A stretch of 17,287 nucleotides of DNA, taken from assembly GCA_964617245.1 (NCBI GenBank), contig CAZTWF010000073.1:1-17287 (forward strand), read 5' to 3'. Numbering within the stretch: position 1 is the stretch's first letter; every line of letters begins with the position of its first letter. Positions 1-8,235 of the stretch are shown here, one piece after another. The position numbers were made by a program, and so were the translations under genes. The notes beneath the pieces are model-generated. The model was not told the origin of the DNA, searched no databases, and saw only the letters and a program-made list of their open reading frames with translations. The DNA comes from WYZ-LMO11 sp964617245. Its GTDB lineage: Archaea; Thermoproteota; Methanomethylicia; Methanomethylicales; Methanomethylicaceae.

Positions 1-238
1 TATTATTACTTTTTTTAATTTTATTTTCTAATAAATAATAAGTTTCTTTATCTCTTATTTTCCAAATAATTGGAGCTTTAAATAAATCTTTTGGATTTAC
101 TTTTCTCCATATATTATATTCATTTGAAAAATCTAATTCTAAAAAATGTCCTTTTAAAGCTAATATATTTGATATTCCTATAGTATTTTTAATTTTAATT
201 GCAACAGAAGGTTTTTCAGTTATAATTAAATAATCCAT
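1..238 (-). CDS. topA: Type IA DNA topoisomerase, N-terminal part (runs off the window start)
   Basis: This is the first 79 codons of a minus-strand gene whose 3' end lies outside the window. The start is ATG at 238, preceded by an AGGTGA Shine-Dalgarno at 248-243. The translated N-terminus has the opening of a Toprim domain: a hydrophobic strand followed by TEKPSVAIKI (residues 7-16), carrying the conserved Glu (E8), then ALKGHFLEL (about 28-36), as in archaeal topoisomerase I/III proteins. A WRKV...LFKAPIIWK stretch follows, as in these enzymes. Family members relax negatively supercoiled DNA through a 5'-phosphotyrosine intermediate; the catalytic Tyr would be downstream and is not visible. 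It follows the aspartate kinase gene by 25 bases on the same strand, so it is probably co-transcribed. Reverse gyrase or primase (DnaG) Toprim domains are less likely because the motif sits at the extreme N-terminus in topoisomerase III-like form. Confidence 0.82.
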   Translation of the reverse strand, partial: MDYLIITEKPSVAIKIKNTIGISNILALKGHFLELDFSNEYNIWRKVNPKDLFKAPIIWKIRDKETYYLLENKIKKSNN

Positions 239-263
239 TAATTCACCTAATAAAAAATTTGGA

Positions 264-1658
264 TTATTTATCTAATTCAAAAGCACTATGTACAGCTTCA
301 ACTGCTTTTTTCATATCTTTTTCTTCTACTACAAAGGAAATATTAAGTTCTGATGATCCTTGTGCTATCATAAGTATATTAACTCCTGCTTCAGCTACTG
401 CAGTAAATGTTTTAGCAGCTATACCTTTCATACCTCTCATTCCTTCTCCAACTATAGCAATTACTGCAACATTAGGAATAGCATATATGTCTCTTATCAT
501 ATCTCCATTTCTAAATTCAAGTTTAAGTGCTTTAAGTGCTTTTTCTAAATCTGATTTACTTACTACCATGGAAATATTTGCTTGAGAAGAACTTTGTGAT
601 ATCATAATTACATTTATATTATTTGCTGAAAGTGTAGAAAATACTCTTGATACAACACTAGGAATACCTATCATTCCAGCTCCTCCAGTATAAATAATAC
701 TAACATCTTTTATAGCAGCAATAGCTTTTACTTTTTTACTCATATCAGGTTTTTCTCTTATTATAGTGCCAGGATTTGATGGATTAAAAGCATTTTTAAT
801 TATAATAGGTATTCTTTTATCTTGAACTGCTGTAACTGTTAATGGATGAAGAACTTTAGCACCAAAATATGCCATTTCCATAACTTCAGCATATGAAAGA
901 ATAGGAATAGTTTTTGCATTAGATACTAATTTAGGATCTGCAGTCATTATACCATCAACATCTTTCCAAAGCCAAACTTCATCAGCATCTAATGCAGCTG
1001 CTAATATTGTAGCAGTATAATCAGAGCCTCCTCTTCCAAGTGTTGTAATAACACCATTACTATCTTGTGCAATAAATCCTGTTATTACTGGCACTATACC
1101 TGCTTTAATAATTGGAAGTAATTTTTCTCTTACCATAATTTCTGTTAAATTCATTAATGGTCTTGCATTACCATAATTACTATCAGTTATAATTCCTGCT
1201 TCACCACCAGTTAGATCAATTGCTTTTACTCCTTTTGAAATAAGAGCTCCTCTCATAATTGGTGCAGAAAGTCTTTCTCCAAATGATTGAATTAAATCCT
1301 TTGATCTTGGAGTTAATTCTCTGAGAAGAAAAACACCTGTTAAACATTGATCTAATAAATTTATTATAGATTTTATTTTTTGTTCTATTTCATTAATTAT
1401 TTCTTCACTACAAATTTTTCTTGCAGTATCAATATGACGTTTTTCAAGTTCTTCAATTTTACTTCTAACTTTTTCTATTTCTCCAATTCTTGCATATTCA
1501 CTCATATAAATAAGTTCATCAGTTACATTTGACATTGCTGAAACAACAACTATAACTTCATCACCTTTTTTTACTCTATCTATAACAAGATTTGAAGAAT
1601 GATCTATTCTTTCAGCACCATCCATGAGATTACCGCCAAATTTCATTACAATTCTCAT
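264..1658 (-). CDS. lysC: Aspartate kinase (aspartokinase) with two ACT domains
   Basis: Phosphorylates L-aspartate with ATP to 4-phosphoaspartate, the first step towards lysine, threonine, methionine and isoleucine. The 464-residue length is normal for a monofunctional enzyme. The amino acid kinase domain runs from residue 1 to about 300, opening with KFGGN (6-10; the usual form is KFGGTS, so the last positions differ). The GRGGSDYTA motif is at 208-216 and WKDVDGIMTADP at 231-242. Two ACT domains follow, about 322-380 (with the MISQSSSQANIS signature) and 396-460 (MIAQGSSELNIS); in the family these bind an inhibitory amino acid, usually lysine or threonine. The start is ATG at 1658 with a GAGATGA ribosome site. 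It lies 33 bases downstream of asd on the same strand, so the first two enzymes of the pathway form an operon, with the topoisomerase gene next. Confidence 0.96.
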   Translation of the reverse strand: MRIVMKFGGNLMDGAERIDHSSNLVIDRVKKGDEVIVVVSAMSNVTDELIYMSEYARIGEIEKVRSKIEELEKRHIDTARKICSEEIINEIEQKIKSIINLLDQCLTGVFLLRELTPRSKDLIQSFGERLSAPIMRGALISKGVKAIDLTGGEAGIITDSNYGNARPLMNLTEIMVREKLLPIIKAGIVPVITGFIAQDSNGVITTLGRGGSDYTATILAAALDADEVWLWKDVDGIMTADPKLVSNAKTIPILSYAEVMEMAYFGAKVLHPLTVTAVQDKRIPIIIKNAFNPSNPGTIIREKPDMSKKVKAIAAIKDVSIIYTGGAGMIGIPSVVSRVFSTLSANNINVIMISQSSSQANISMVVSKSDLEKALKALKLEFRNGDMIRDIYAIPNVAVIAIVGEGMRGMKGIAAKTFTAVAEAGVNILMIAQGSSELNISFVVEEKDMKKAVEAVHSAFELDK

Positions 1659-1691
1659 AATATTTCATCTCTTGATATTTTCTTGATTATT

Positions 1692-2762
1692 TTATATTAT
1701 ATTTTTTGCTTTTAAAAGTTCAGCAATTAAAATTGCATTACCTGCTGCTCCTCTAATAGTATTATGACTAAGAAGAATATATTTTATTCCATTATCTAAT
1801 GCTAATTCTTCTCTTATTCTTCCAACAGTAATAGCCATTCCTTTTGCTCTTTCAGGCTCTCCAGAAAGTCTATCAAGTCTTGGTTGAGGTCTATCAGGCT
1901 CTTCTCTTATAATTATTGGTTGTAATGGTGCAGTTGGTAATGAAAGTAATTGTGGTTCTCCTTTAAAATTCTTCATACAATATTTTATGTCTTCAGGTGT
2001 TGCTTTTTTAATAGTTTCAAGAAAAACTACTTCTGTATGACCATCTAAAATACATACTCTATGACAACTTGCTCCTATTTTAATATTAGCAAGTTTAAAT
2101 CCATTTTCATATTTTCCTAATATTTTAAGTATTTCTTTTGTTACTTTTTCTTCTTCATTTTTAATATAAGGTATTAAATTATCTAATATTGCCATAGAAG
2201 GAACTCCAAAATAACCTGCACCTGATAAAGCTTGCATTGTTGATACTAAAACTCTTTTTATACCAAATTCATTATATATTGGTTTTAAGGAAATTGCAAG
2301 ACCAATTGCAGTACAATTAGGTCCTGTTACAATTATTCCTTTTCTTTTCTTTTTTTGTTCTTCAATTGCAATAATATGATCACTATTTACTTCAGGAATA
2401 ATTAATGGTACATCAGGATCCATTCTATGTGCACTAGTATCTGAAATTACAGTATAACCAGCTTCAGCCATTTTTAATTCAATATCATATGCTACTTCTG
2501 AAGGAAGAGCTGAAAATATAAGCTCTACACCTTCTTTTTTCATTTCTTCAATTTCAGCTGGTACAATAGTAATATCTTTAACATTCTCAGGAATTTCATC
2601 TTCAATAACCCATTTTACAATTTCTCCATATTTTTTTCCTACTGAAGAACTTGATGCTGAAAGTACTGAAATATCAAACCAAGGATGATTACTTAATAAT
2701 TTTACATATCTTTGTCCTACCATTCCTGTAGCGCCTAGTATTGCTACTTTTATTTTATCCAA
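1692..2762 (-). CDS. asd: Aspartate-semialdehyde dehydrogenase
   Basis: NADP(H)-dependent reduction of 4-phosphoaspartate to aspartate 4-semialdehyde, the second step of the aspartate family pathway. The 356-residue protein starts with a Rossmann motif, GATGMVGQ (10-17). It has the catalytic cysteine in GPNCTA (C150) and the archaeal/fungal-type active-site segment ASCHRVCILDGHTE (231-244), where His242 is the likely general base. SGAGYFG (180-186) is also typical. Start: TTG at 2762, chosen because the upstream in-frame ATG at 2775 hits a stop after two codons and a GGTGAT ribosome site (2772-2767) lies at good spacing from the TTG. It is the first gene of the minus-strand asd-lysC(-topA) group and divergent from iorA. 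Confidence 0.95.
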   Translation of the reverse strand: MDKIKVAILGATGMVGQRYVKLLSNHPWFDISVLSASSSSVGKKYGEIVKWVIEDEIPENVKDITIVPAEIEEMKKEGVELIFSALPSEVAYDIELKMAEAGYTVISDTSAHRMDPDVPLIIPEVNSDHIIAIEEQKKKRKGIIVTGPNCTAIGLAISLKPIYNEFGIKRVLVSTMQALSGAGYFGVPSMAILDNLIPYIKNEEEKVTKEILKILGKYENGFKLANIKIGASCHRVCILDGHTEVVFLETIKKATPEDIKYCMKNFKGEPQLLSLPTAPLQPIIIREEPDRPQPRLDRLSGEPERAKGMAITVGRIREELALDNGIKYILLSHNTIRGAAGNAILIAELLKAKNII

Positions 2763-2779
2763 TTTAAATCACCATGTGA

Positions 2780-2835
2780 TAATGGTAATATGTTTTTGAA
2801 AGATTTAAACTTTATTTTGGAAAATATTTTAATAT
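2780..2835. promoter_or_regulatory. Divergent promoter region between asd and iorA
   Basis: The 111-base gap between asd and iorA holds a palindromic TTTAAA at 2804-2809. A TATA box there would place minus-strand initiation near 2780, giving asd a leader of about 18 bases. The same box could serve iorA, with a start near 2832. A second A+T-rich box around 2826-2838 would give iorA a shorter leader. The assignment is by pattern only; archaeal start sites normally lie about 25 bases from the TATA centre. Confidence 0.4.
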
Positions 2836-2873
2836 TTGAAAATAGATTATTGAAGCTTTAAGGGTGTAGTTTA

Positions 2874-4781
2874 ATGAAACATATAATAGCTAAAAATTCA
2901 CCTGGAGAAAAAGTATTATTATTAGGTAATGAGGCTATTGCAAGAGGAGCATTAGAATCAAATATAGAAATAGCAGCATCATATCCAGGTACACCTGCTT
3001 CAGAAATTATAGATACTCTTGCTCTTGTTGCAGAAGATATGAATATACATGTAGAATGGTCTACTAATGAAATGGTTGCTTTTGAAGTTGCAATTGGTGG
3101 TGCTATATGTGGAAAAAGATCTATGGCTTCTATGAAACATATAGGAGCTAATTGGATAGTAGATCCATTAATGCATATTGTTTATCATAGTCCAAATGCA
3201 GCACTTCTAATTATATCTGCAGATGATCCTTCAGGTCATAGTTCTGCAAATGAACAAGATAATAGATATATGGCAAAAATGGCAGAAATTCCAGTTTTAG
3301 AACCATCAAATCCTCAAGAAGCAAAGGATTATGTAAAAATTGGAGTAGAATTATCAGAAGCAATAAAATTACCTATTATGATAAGAATGGTAACTAGAAT
3401 TTGTCATTCAAGAGGAGTAGTAACATTAGGAGAATTAAATAGAAATATAAATAAATCAGAATTTTATGATAATTATTATACTGATTTTATATTAAAAGAA
3501 GGAATAGTTGGACCAATTGCAATACCAAAAATGCATCAAATTCTACATAATAAATTAGAAAAATTAGAAAAAATAATAGAAAATTCATATAAGGATAAAT
3601 TATTCAAAGAAGAAAAAATTAAAGGAGAATATGAAAATATAGGAATTATATCATCTTCTGTTGCTATAAACTATGTATTAGATTTATTAAAATATTATAA
3701 TTTAAAAGTAAATTTATTAAAAATTGGAATTGCAAATCCATTTCCAAGAAATATAGTAATGAATTTTATAAAAGATCTAGATAAAGTAATTGTTGTAGAA
3801 GAAGGAGAACCATTTATAGAACAAGAATTAAAAATTATAGCAAAAGAAGTAAATCCAAAAATAGAAATCTTAGGAAAATTAACTGGTCATATAAAAAGAA
3901 CAGGTGAATTAAATCACTCTATTGTAATTAAAGCTTTATCACAAATATTCAAAATTCCAATTAATGAAAATAAAGAAAAATTAGAATTTATTGAAGAAGC
4001 TTCTAAATTAATTACAACAAGAACTTTAACAATGTGTGCAGGATGTCCACATAGAGCATCATTTTTTGCTGCAAAAAAAGCATTAAAATCAAAATATATT
4101 GCTATTGGAGATATTGGATGTTATACATTAGGAATAAATCCTCCATTAAGATTTATGCATGATGTATTTTGTATGGGAGGAAGTATTGGAGTTGCTAATG
4201 GTGTTTATCAAAGTAAAATAGGCATACCAGTAATTGCAACAATAGGAGATTCTACTTTTTATCATGCAGGAATTCCAGCATTAATTAATGCAACATTTAA
4301 TAAGGCAAATATAAAGATCATGGTATTAGATAATTATGTTACTGGAATGACTGGATATCAACCTCATCCAGGTACTGGAAAAACTGCTATTGGTGAAGAA
4401 ACAAAAAAAGTAAAAATTGAAGAAATTTGTAAAGCATGTGGAATTGATTTTATTAAAATTGTTGATCCTTATGATTTAAAAACTAGTATAGAAGTAATGA
4501 AAGAAGCTATTGAATATCCAGGACCTGCTGTTATTATATTTAGAAGATTATGTGCTCAAGTAAGAGTAAGATTAGCAAGAATGAAAGGAGAAAAGATTAT
4601 TCTATGTAAAGTTAATGAAAATTTATGTAATGGATGTAAAGTATGTATATTAACTTTTGGATGTCCTGCAATAGGATTTGATGTCTTAAGAAATAAAGCA
4701 AATATAGATAAAACAATTTGTATAGGATGTAATGTATGTATTGATGTATGTCCTAATAAAGCAATAGAAAAAATGGAATGA
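2874..4781 (+). CDS. iorA: Indolepyruvate:ferredoxin oxidoreductase, alpha subunit
   Basis: Large subunit of the enzyme that oxidatively decarboxylates aryl pyruvates (from transaminated Trp, Tyr, Phe) to aryl-acetyl-CoA with ferredoxin as acceptor. The 635-residue protein has the standard IorA order. An N-terminal pyrimidine-binding PFOR domain carries ASYPGTPASEI near 35-45. The TPP-binding domain begins around the TMCAGCPHRASFF segment near 385-400 and includes IGDSTF followed by the DNYVTGMTG stretch. At the C-terminus are two ferredoxin-like clusters: C585, C588, C591, C597 (the first with CX5CP spacing) and C616, C619, C622, C626. Start ATG at 2874 has an AGGGTG ribosome site at 2861-2866. 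iorB follows after 6 bases, so the two subunits are translated together. Homologous 2-oxoacid oxidoreductases are excluded by the fused alpha/beta layout with the terminal clusters. The enzyme is cytoplasmic and oxygen-sensitive in known cases. Confidence 0.96.
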   Translation: MKHIIAKNSPGEKVLLLGNEAIARGALESNIEIAASYPGTPASEIIDTLALVAEDMNIHVEWSTNEMVAFEVAIGGAICGKRSMASMKHIGANWIVDPLMHIVYHSPNAALLIISADDPSGHSSANEQDNRYMAKMAEIPVLEPSNPQEAKDYVKIGVELSEAIKLPIMIRMVTRICHSRGVVTLGELNRNINKSEFYDNYYTDFILKEGIVGPIAIPKMHQILHNKLEKLEKIIENSYKDKLFKEEKIKGEYENIGIISSSVAINYVLDLLKYYNLKVNLLKIGIANPFPRNIVMNFIKDLDKVIVVEEGEPFIEQELKIIAKEVNPKIEILGKLTGHIKRTGELNHSIVIKALSQIFKIPINENKEKLEFIEEASKLITTRTLTMCAGCPHRASFFAAKKALKSKYIAIGDIGCYTLGINPPLRFMHDVFCMGGSIGVANGVYQSKIGIPVIATIGDSTFYHAGIPALINATFNKANIKIMVLDNYVTGMTGYQPHPGTGKTAIGEETKKVKIEEICKACGIDFIKIVDPYDLKTSIEVMKEAIEYPGPAVIIFRRLCAQVRVRLARMKGEKIILCKVNENLCNGCKVCILTFGCPAIGFDVLRNKANIDKTICIGCNVCIDVCPNKAIEKME

Positions 4782-4787
4782 TGAAAA

Positions 4788-5405
4788 ATGGAATTCAATA
4801 TTATTATATCAGGAGTAGGAGGACAAGGAAATGTTAGAGCTGCTCAAATACTAGGATTAGCAGCATTAAAATCAGGATATGATGTTAAGATAACAGATGT
4901 TTATGGAATTGCACAAAGAGGAGGTTCTGTAGTAAGTCATGTAAGAATTGGAGAAGAAATATATGCACCATTAATAGAAGAACATAAAGCAGATATAGTA
5001 TTAGGATTAGAGCCAATGGAATGTTTAAGAGCTGTAATTAATTTTTTAAAAAATAAAGGAATTGTTATTACAAATATAAGACCAATATATCCAGTAGAAG
5101 TACTTATAGGAAAAATAAAATATCCTGATGTAAATAATATAATATCATTAATTAAAAAAATTGCTAAATTTGTATTAGCTTTTGATGCTACAAAAATAGC
5201 AGAAGATATTGGATTACCTATAGTAACTAATATTGTATTAATTGGTGCTTTAATTGGATTAGATATAATTCCATTAAAAAAAGAATTATTAATTGAAGCT
5301 ATAAAAGAAAGTATTCCATATAATATAGAAGAAAATATAAAAGCATTTAATGAAGGATTTTCAATTGGATTAAAAGAAAAACTTTCGCTTAACTCTCTCC
5401 TCTAA
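4788..5405 (+). CDS. iorB: Indolepyruvate:ferredoxin oxidoreductase, beta subunit
   Basis: Small subunit partner of IorA; it belongs to the PFOR gamma-type domain that binds CoA and shapes the active site. The 205 residues begin with NIIISGVGGQGN (4-15), and the conserved GIAQRGGSVVSHVR segment lies at about 40-53, both hallmark features. The length is normal for archaeal IorB. The ATG at 4788 lies six bases after the iorA TGA, with only a weak GATGA-type site formed by the end of iorA, so translation is probably coupled. A T-rich stretch follows the stop codon. No aryl-CoA synthetase or aminotransferase is in the window to complete the pathway. Confidence 0.95.
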   Translation: MEFNIIISGVGGQGNVRAAQILGLAALKSGYDVKITDVYGIAQRGGSVVSHVRIGEEIYAPLIEEHKADIVLGLEPMECLRAVINFLKNKGIVITNIRPIYPVEVLIGKIKYPDVNNIISLIKKIAKFVLAFDATKIAEDIGLPIVTNIVLIGALIGLDIIPLKKELLIEAIKESIPYNIEENIKAFNEGFSIGLKEKLSLNSLL

Positions 5406-5442
5406 AATTTTTCAATTAAATAAAGATTTTTATTTATTCTTT
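5406..5442 (+). terminator. Possible T-tract terminator after iorB
   Basis: Two runs of five T (5408-5412 and 5427-5431) lie within a T-rich stretch directly after the iorB stop and before the radA promoter. Archaeal polymerases stop at such coding-strand T runs without needing a hairpin. Position is supportive; strength is unknown. Confidence 0.35.
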
Positions 5443-5456
5443 AATAATGAATTTTA

Positions 5457-5472
5457 CTGAAAATATTTAAAT
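5457..5472 (+). promoter_or_regulatory. TATA/BRE promoter of radA
   Basis: A purine-rich TGAAAA element (BRE-like, 5458-5463) is followed by TATTTAAATC with TTTAAA at 5466-5471. Initiation is expected near 5494, leaving a leader of about 10 bases that ends in the GGGAT ribosome site (5496-5500). Confidence 0.6.
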
Positions 5473-5504
5473 CTAACTTAAACATTTTTTAATTTGGGAT
5501 AGAT

Positions 5505-6458
5505 GTGACATATAAATATAAATTAGAAGATGTAGAAGGTATAGGTCCTGCTACAGCTGAAAAATTAAGAGCAATAGGAATTACTACAGTAGAAGCTCTT
5601 GCAGTTACTCCAGTAAGAACTTTAGTTGAATTAGCTGATATATCTGAAGAAAAAGCTGCAGAAATAACTCAAAATGCAAGAAATTTATTAAGTATAAGAT
5701 TTACAACTGCAAAAGAAGTATTATCAAGAAGATCTAATATTGGCTATATAACTACAGGTTCAAAAGCTTTAGATAGTTTACTTGGAAAAGGAATTGAAAC
5801 TCAAGCTATAACAGAAATTATTGGTGAATTTGGTTCAGGAAAAACACAATTATGTCATCAATTAAGTGTTACTGTTCAATTATCAATTGAAAAAGGAGGA
5901 CTTTCTGGTAAAGCATTATATATAGATGCAGAAGGAACTTTTAGACCTGAAAGAATAGTTAATATTGCAAAAAGTTATAATTTAGATCCTGAAAAAACTT
6001 TAGAAAATATAATATATGCTAGAGCTTATAATTCAGATCATCAAATATTATTAGCTGAAGAAGCTACAAATTTAATTCCAAATGAAAATATTAAATTAAT
6101 TGTAATAGATTCAGTAATTTCTCATTTTAGATCTGAATATCCAGGAAGAGAAGTACTTGCTACAAGACAACAAAAATTAAATAAACATCTTCATCAATTA
6201 TCAACAATAGCAGATATATTTAATGTTGCAGTAGTTGTTACAAATCAAATTCAATCAGCACCTGATGTATTCTTTGGAAATCCAAATAAGCCAGCAGGTG
6301 GAAATATATTAGCTCATGGATCAACTTATAGATTATGGCTTAGAAAATCAAAAGAAAATAGAAGAATTGCAAGAATTATAGATTCTCCAATGCATCCAGA
6401 AAGTGAATGTATATTTGCAATTACATCAAGAGGAATAGCAGATGTAGAAGAAGATTAA
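5505..6458 (+). CDS. radA: DNA repair and recombination protein RadA
   Basis: Archaeal RecA/Rad51-family recombinase: it forms ATP-dependent filaments on single-stranded DNA and catalyses strand exchange in homologous recombination. The 317 residues are full length. The N-terminal helix-hairpin-helix domain (about 5-60) has VEGIGPATAEKL. The linker has the FTTA polymerisation motif (66-69, FxxA type). The ATPase core has Walker A GEFGSGKT (107-114), Walker B LIVID (198-202) and the DNA-binding loop NQIQSAPDVFFGNPNKPAGGN near 247-267. The start is GTG at 5505: an in-frame stop lies at 5490-5492 and the overlapping ATG at 5503 runs straight into TGA, so no other upstream start is possible. It has its own promoter. 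Its stop overlaps, on the opposite strand, the stop of the gene at 6455-6790. No intein is present; the motifs are uninterrupted. Confidence 0.98.
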   Translation: MTYKYKLEDVEGIGPATAEKLRAIGITTVEALAVTPVRTLVELADISEEKAAEITQNARNLLSIRFTTAKEVLSRRSNIGYITTGSKALDSLLGKGIETQAITEIIGEFGSGKTQLCHQLSVTVQLSIEKGGLSGKALYIDAEGTFRPERIVNIAKSYNLDPEKTLENIIYARAYNSDHQILLAEEATNLIPNENIKLIVIDSVISHFRSEYPGREVLATRQQKLNKHLHQLSTIADIFNVAVVVTNQIQSAPDVFFGNPNKPAGGNILAHGSTYRLWLRKSKENRRIARIIDSPMHPESECIFAITSRGIADVEED

Positions 6459-6790
6459 CTTTGCTTAAGTTCAGATTTAAGTTTTTTAGCTATTGAACTT
6501 ATTCTTCCAGAAAATACTTCATATTCACCATATTTAGAATATAATTCTTTAATTGTAGCTTTAATACTTTCTTCATTATCTCCTTCAATAGTTATGACAA
6601 TTATATCTATTAATAAGCCTCTGAGTAAAATAGATGATATTGGACCTATAGAACCAATTTTATCTGGTTTTGCTGTAATTTTTGTTCCATATTTTTTTGA
6701 TATTTCTTCTAAATCTTTTAATGTAATAACTATTCCTTTTTCTCTTAATAGATCATTTGGGAAATAATATAATGAAGTTTTAATACTCAT
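6455..6790 (-). CDS. Hypothetical protein (111 aa) following the substrate-binding protein
   Basis: I do not recognise this family. The protein is soluble, with no membrane segment or signal peptide and no Cys or His. A hydrophobic strand IDIIVITIEG (61-70) is followed by a helical ESIKATIKELYSKYGEY stretch (74-90), which could be one beta-alpha-beta unit of a small regulatory fold, and the C-terminus is Lys/Ser-rich. It starts two bases after the stop of the upstream substrate-binding gene with no ribosome site of its own, so it is probably translated by re-initiation and functions with that protein. Its TAA shares bases with the TAA of radA in a TTAA palindrome, an extreme convergent overlap. 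The reading frame is credible because it fills the gap exactly and keeps coding-like composition. Confidence 0.7.
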   Translation of the reverse strand: MSIKTSLYYFPNDLLREKGIVITLKDLEEISKKYGTKITAKPDKIGSIGPISSILLRGLLIDIIVITIEGDNEESIKATIKELYSKYGEYEVFSGRISSIAKKLKSELKQS

Positions 6791-6792
6791 AA

Positions 6793-7809
6793 TTATTGAT
6801 AATACTTTGGAAGAGAAAAACCTTCTGCTTTTAAAGAGGAAATTGCTTTTTGATAATATGTTAAATCTATTCTTGAAATTAATAAATCATAATCTCTTTG
6901 TGAAATAAGAGAAGGAACTAATAATGAAAAGAATGAAGTAATAAGATCATAATCTATATAAGCAGATATTGGATTTCTTGCTTTTCCTATATTTTCATCA
7001 ATATAAAATATACTTTTATAGATAATTTCTACAGGTACAAGAGGTAAATATTTTTTTATAAGAGGTAATGCTTCTCCAGGATTTTTATACCCAAAAGTCT
7101 CAGCTTTTATAAGTGCTCTTATAAATTTAGTAATAACATCAGGAGGATTAGATTTAATAAAAGAATCTGAAAATACCATTAAACAACAAGGATAACTCTT
7201 ATTATAGACATTAAAATCCCATAATCCTATGGTTAAATTTCTATATTCTGCTAGAGATACATAAGGCTCCCATAATAATGAAGCATCAACAACTCCATTT
7301 TCTAAAGCTAAAAGAGCATCAGGTGGAGAGAAATATTCTTTTATTTCTACTGTAATATTTTTTTCTGTAATTACTTTTCTAAATATAAAATCTCCTGGTA
7401 CATATTGTACAGTACCAAGCTTCATTCCTGATAATTCTTCTAAATTTGAAATTTTTCTATGAGATATAAGAGCTGTGCCATCAAGTGAATTTCCAGAAAC
7501 AATTCTTATATCTAATTTAGATATAAATGCAGCAATAGCTACTGATGTTAATGGAACTCCATCTATTTCTTTATTATATAAAGCAGTAACTAATGAAGCA
7601 ACAGAAGGATATTCTTTTAATTCTACTTCTAGACCTTCTTCTTTAAAATATCCTTTTTCATAAGCTATTGCAAGTAAACCATAACTTGCTGCTTGCATAT
7701 AGCCTATTCTAACTTTTATAGGAGTTGAAAAGATAGTAGGAGCAAATGATGATATTAATATAGAAGTAATAATAATAATAACAGGAATTATAAAGTAAGT
7801 CTTCTTCAT
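6793..7809 (-). CDS. ABC-type substrate-binding protein (NMT1/SsuA/ThiY-like)
   Basis: Predicted extracellular solute receptor of 338 residues. An N-terminal hydrophobic segment (about 4-24) forms a signal peptide or membrane anchor; no lipobox cysteine is present. The mature part shows the pattern of the nitrate/sulfonate/taurine/pyrimidine-precursor receptors: VRIGYMQAASYGLLAIAYEKGYFKEEGL near 33-60, then EIDGVPLTSVAIAAF (81-95), LEELSGMKLGTVQ (123-135), and VDASLLWEPYVSLAE (174-188). The ligand cannot be read from sequence. ABC transporters normally pair such receptors with a permease and ATPase, but none is next to it; only the 111-residue gene follows. A Cys pair occurs at 208-209. The ATG start at 7809 has only a weak A-rich site upstream. 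Alternatively it could be a stand-alone sensor or serve a transporter elsewhere. Confidence 0.85.
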   Translation of the reverse strand: MKKTYFIIPVIIIITSILISSFAPTIFSTPIKVRIGYMQAASYGLLAIAYEKGYFKEEGLEVELKEYPSVASLVTALYNKEIDGVPLTSVAIAAFISKLDIRIVSGNSLDGTALISHRKISNLEELSGMKLGTVQYVPGDFIFRKVITEKNITVEIKEYFSPPDALLALENGVVDASLLWEPYVSLAEYRNLTIGLWDFNVYNKSYPCCLMVFSDSFIKSNPPDVITKFIRALIKAETFGYKNPGEALPLIKKYLPLVPVEIIYKSIFYIDENIGKARNPISAYIDYDLITSFFSLLVPSLISQRDYDLLISRIDLTYYQKAISSLKAEGFSLPKYYQ

Positions 7810-7911
7810 AATATCTTTTAATATAAAAATTGTTTTTTATTTTTTTTCATATACAAAAATAATAAATAGCTCCTAGAACAATTCATTAATGTAATTAGGT
7901 GATCAGAAAGC

Positions 7912-8223
7912 TTGAGTGAAATATGTCCGAAATGTGGACTACCTAGAGATTTATGTGTTTGTGAAGTAATAGTTAAAGAACAACAAAAAATTAGAATTTT
8001 CTTAGAAAAAAGAAAATGGGGAAGAGATGTTACTATAGTTGAAGGAATTAATGATAAGAATGTAAATCTCAGAGAATTAATATCAAAGCTTAAAAGTAAA
8101 CTTGCATGTGGAGGAACTGAAAAAAATGGTAGAATAGAATTACAAGGAGACCATAGAGAAAAAGTTGCAGAAATATTAATAGAAACTGGATTTTCACCTG
8201 ATAATATTGAAGTTGAAAAATAA
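7912..8223 (+). CDS. Translation initiation factor aIF1 (SUI1 family)
   Basis: Binds the small ribosomal subunit near the P site and helps select the correct start codon. The 103 residues comprise an N-terminal zinc-binding extension (C5, C8, C15, C17 in CPKCGLPRDLCVC) that is characteristic of archaeal homologues, then the SUI1 fold with KRKWGRDVTIVEGI (33-46), LKSKLACGGTEKNGRIELQGDH (about 60-81) and a C-terminal VAEILIETGF helix. The start must be TTG at 7912: an in-frame TGA lies at 7900-7902 and the protein has no internal Met at all. An AGGTGAT ribosome site (7897-7903) supports it. The gene is monocistronic, divergent from the substrate-binding protein and convergent with the HIT gene. 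Confidence 0.95.
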   Translation: MSEICPKCGLPRDLCVCEVIVKEQQKIRIFLEKRKWGRDVTIVEGINDKNVNLRELISKLKSKLACGGTEKNGRIELQGDHREKVAEILIETGFSPDNIEVEK

Positions 8224-8235
8224 TTATTTGAATAA

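Noticed and set aside
2763..2873. Possible riboswitch in front of iorA or asd
   Set aside because: The gap is short and A+T-rich, without paired stems or a conserved aptamer-like core.
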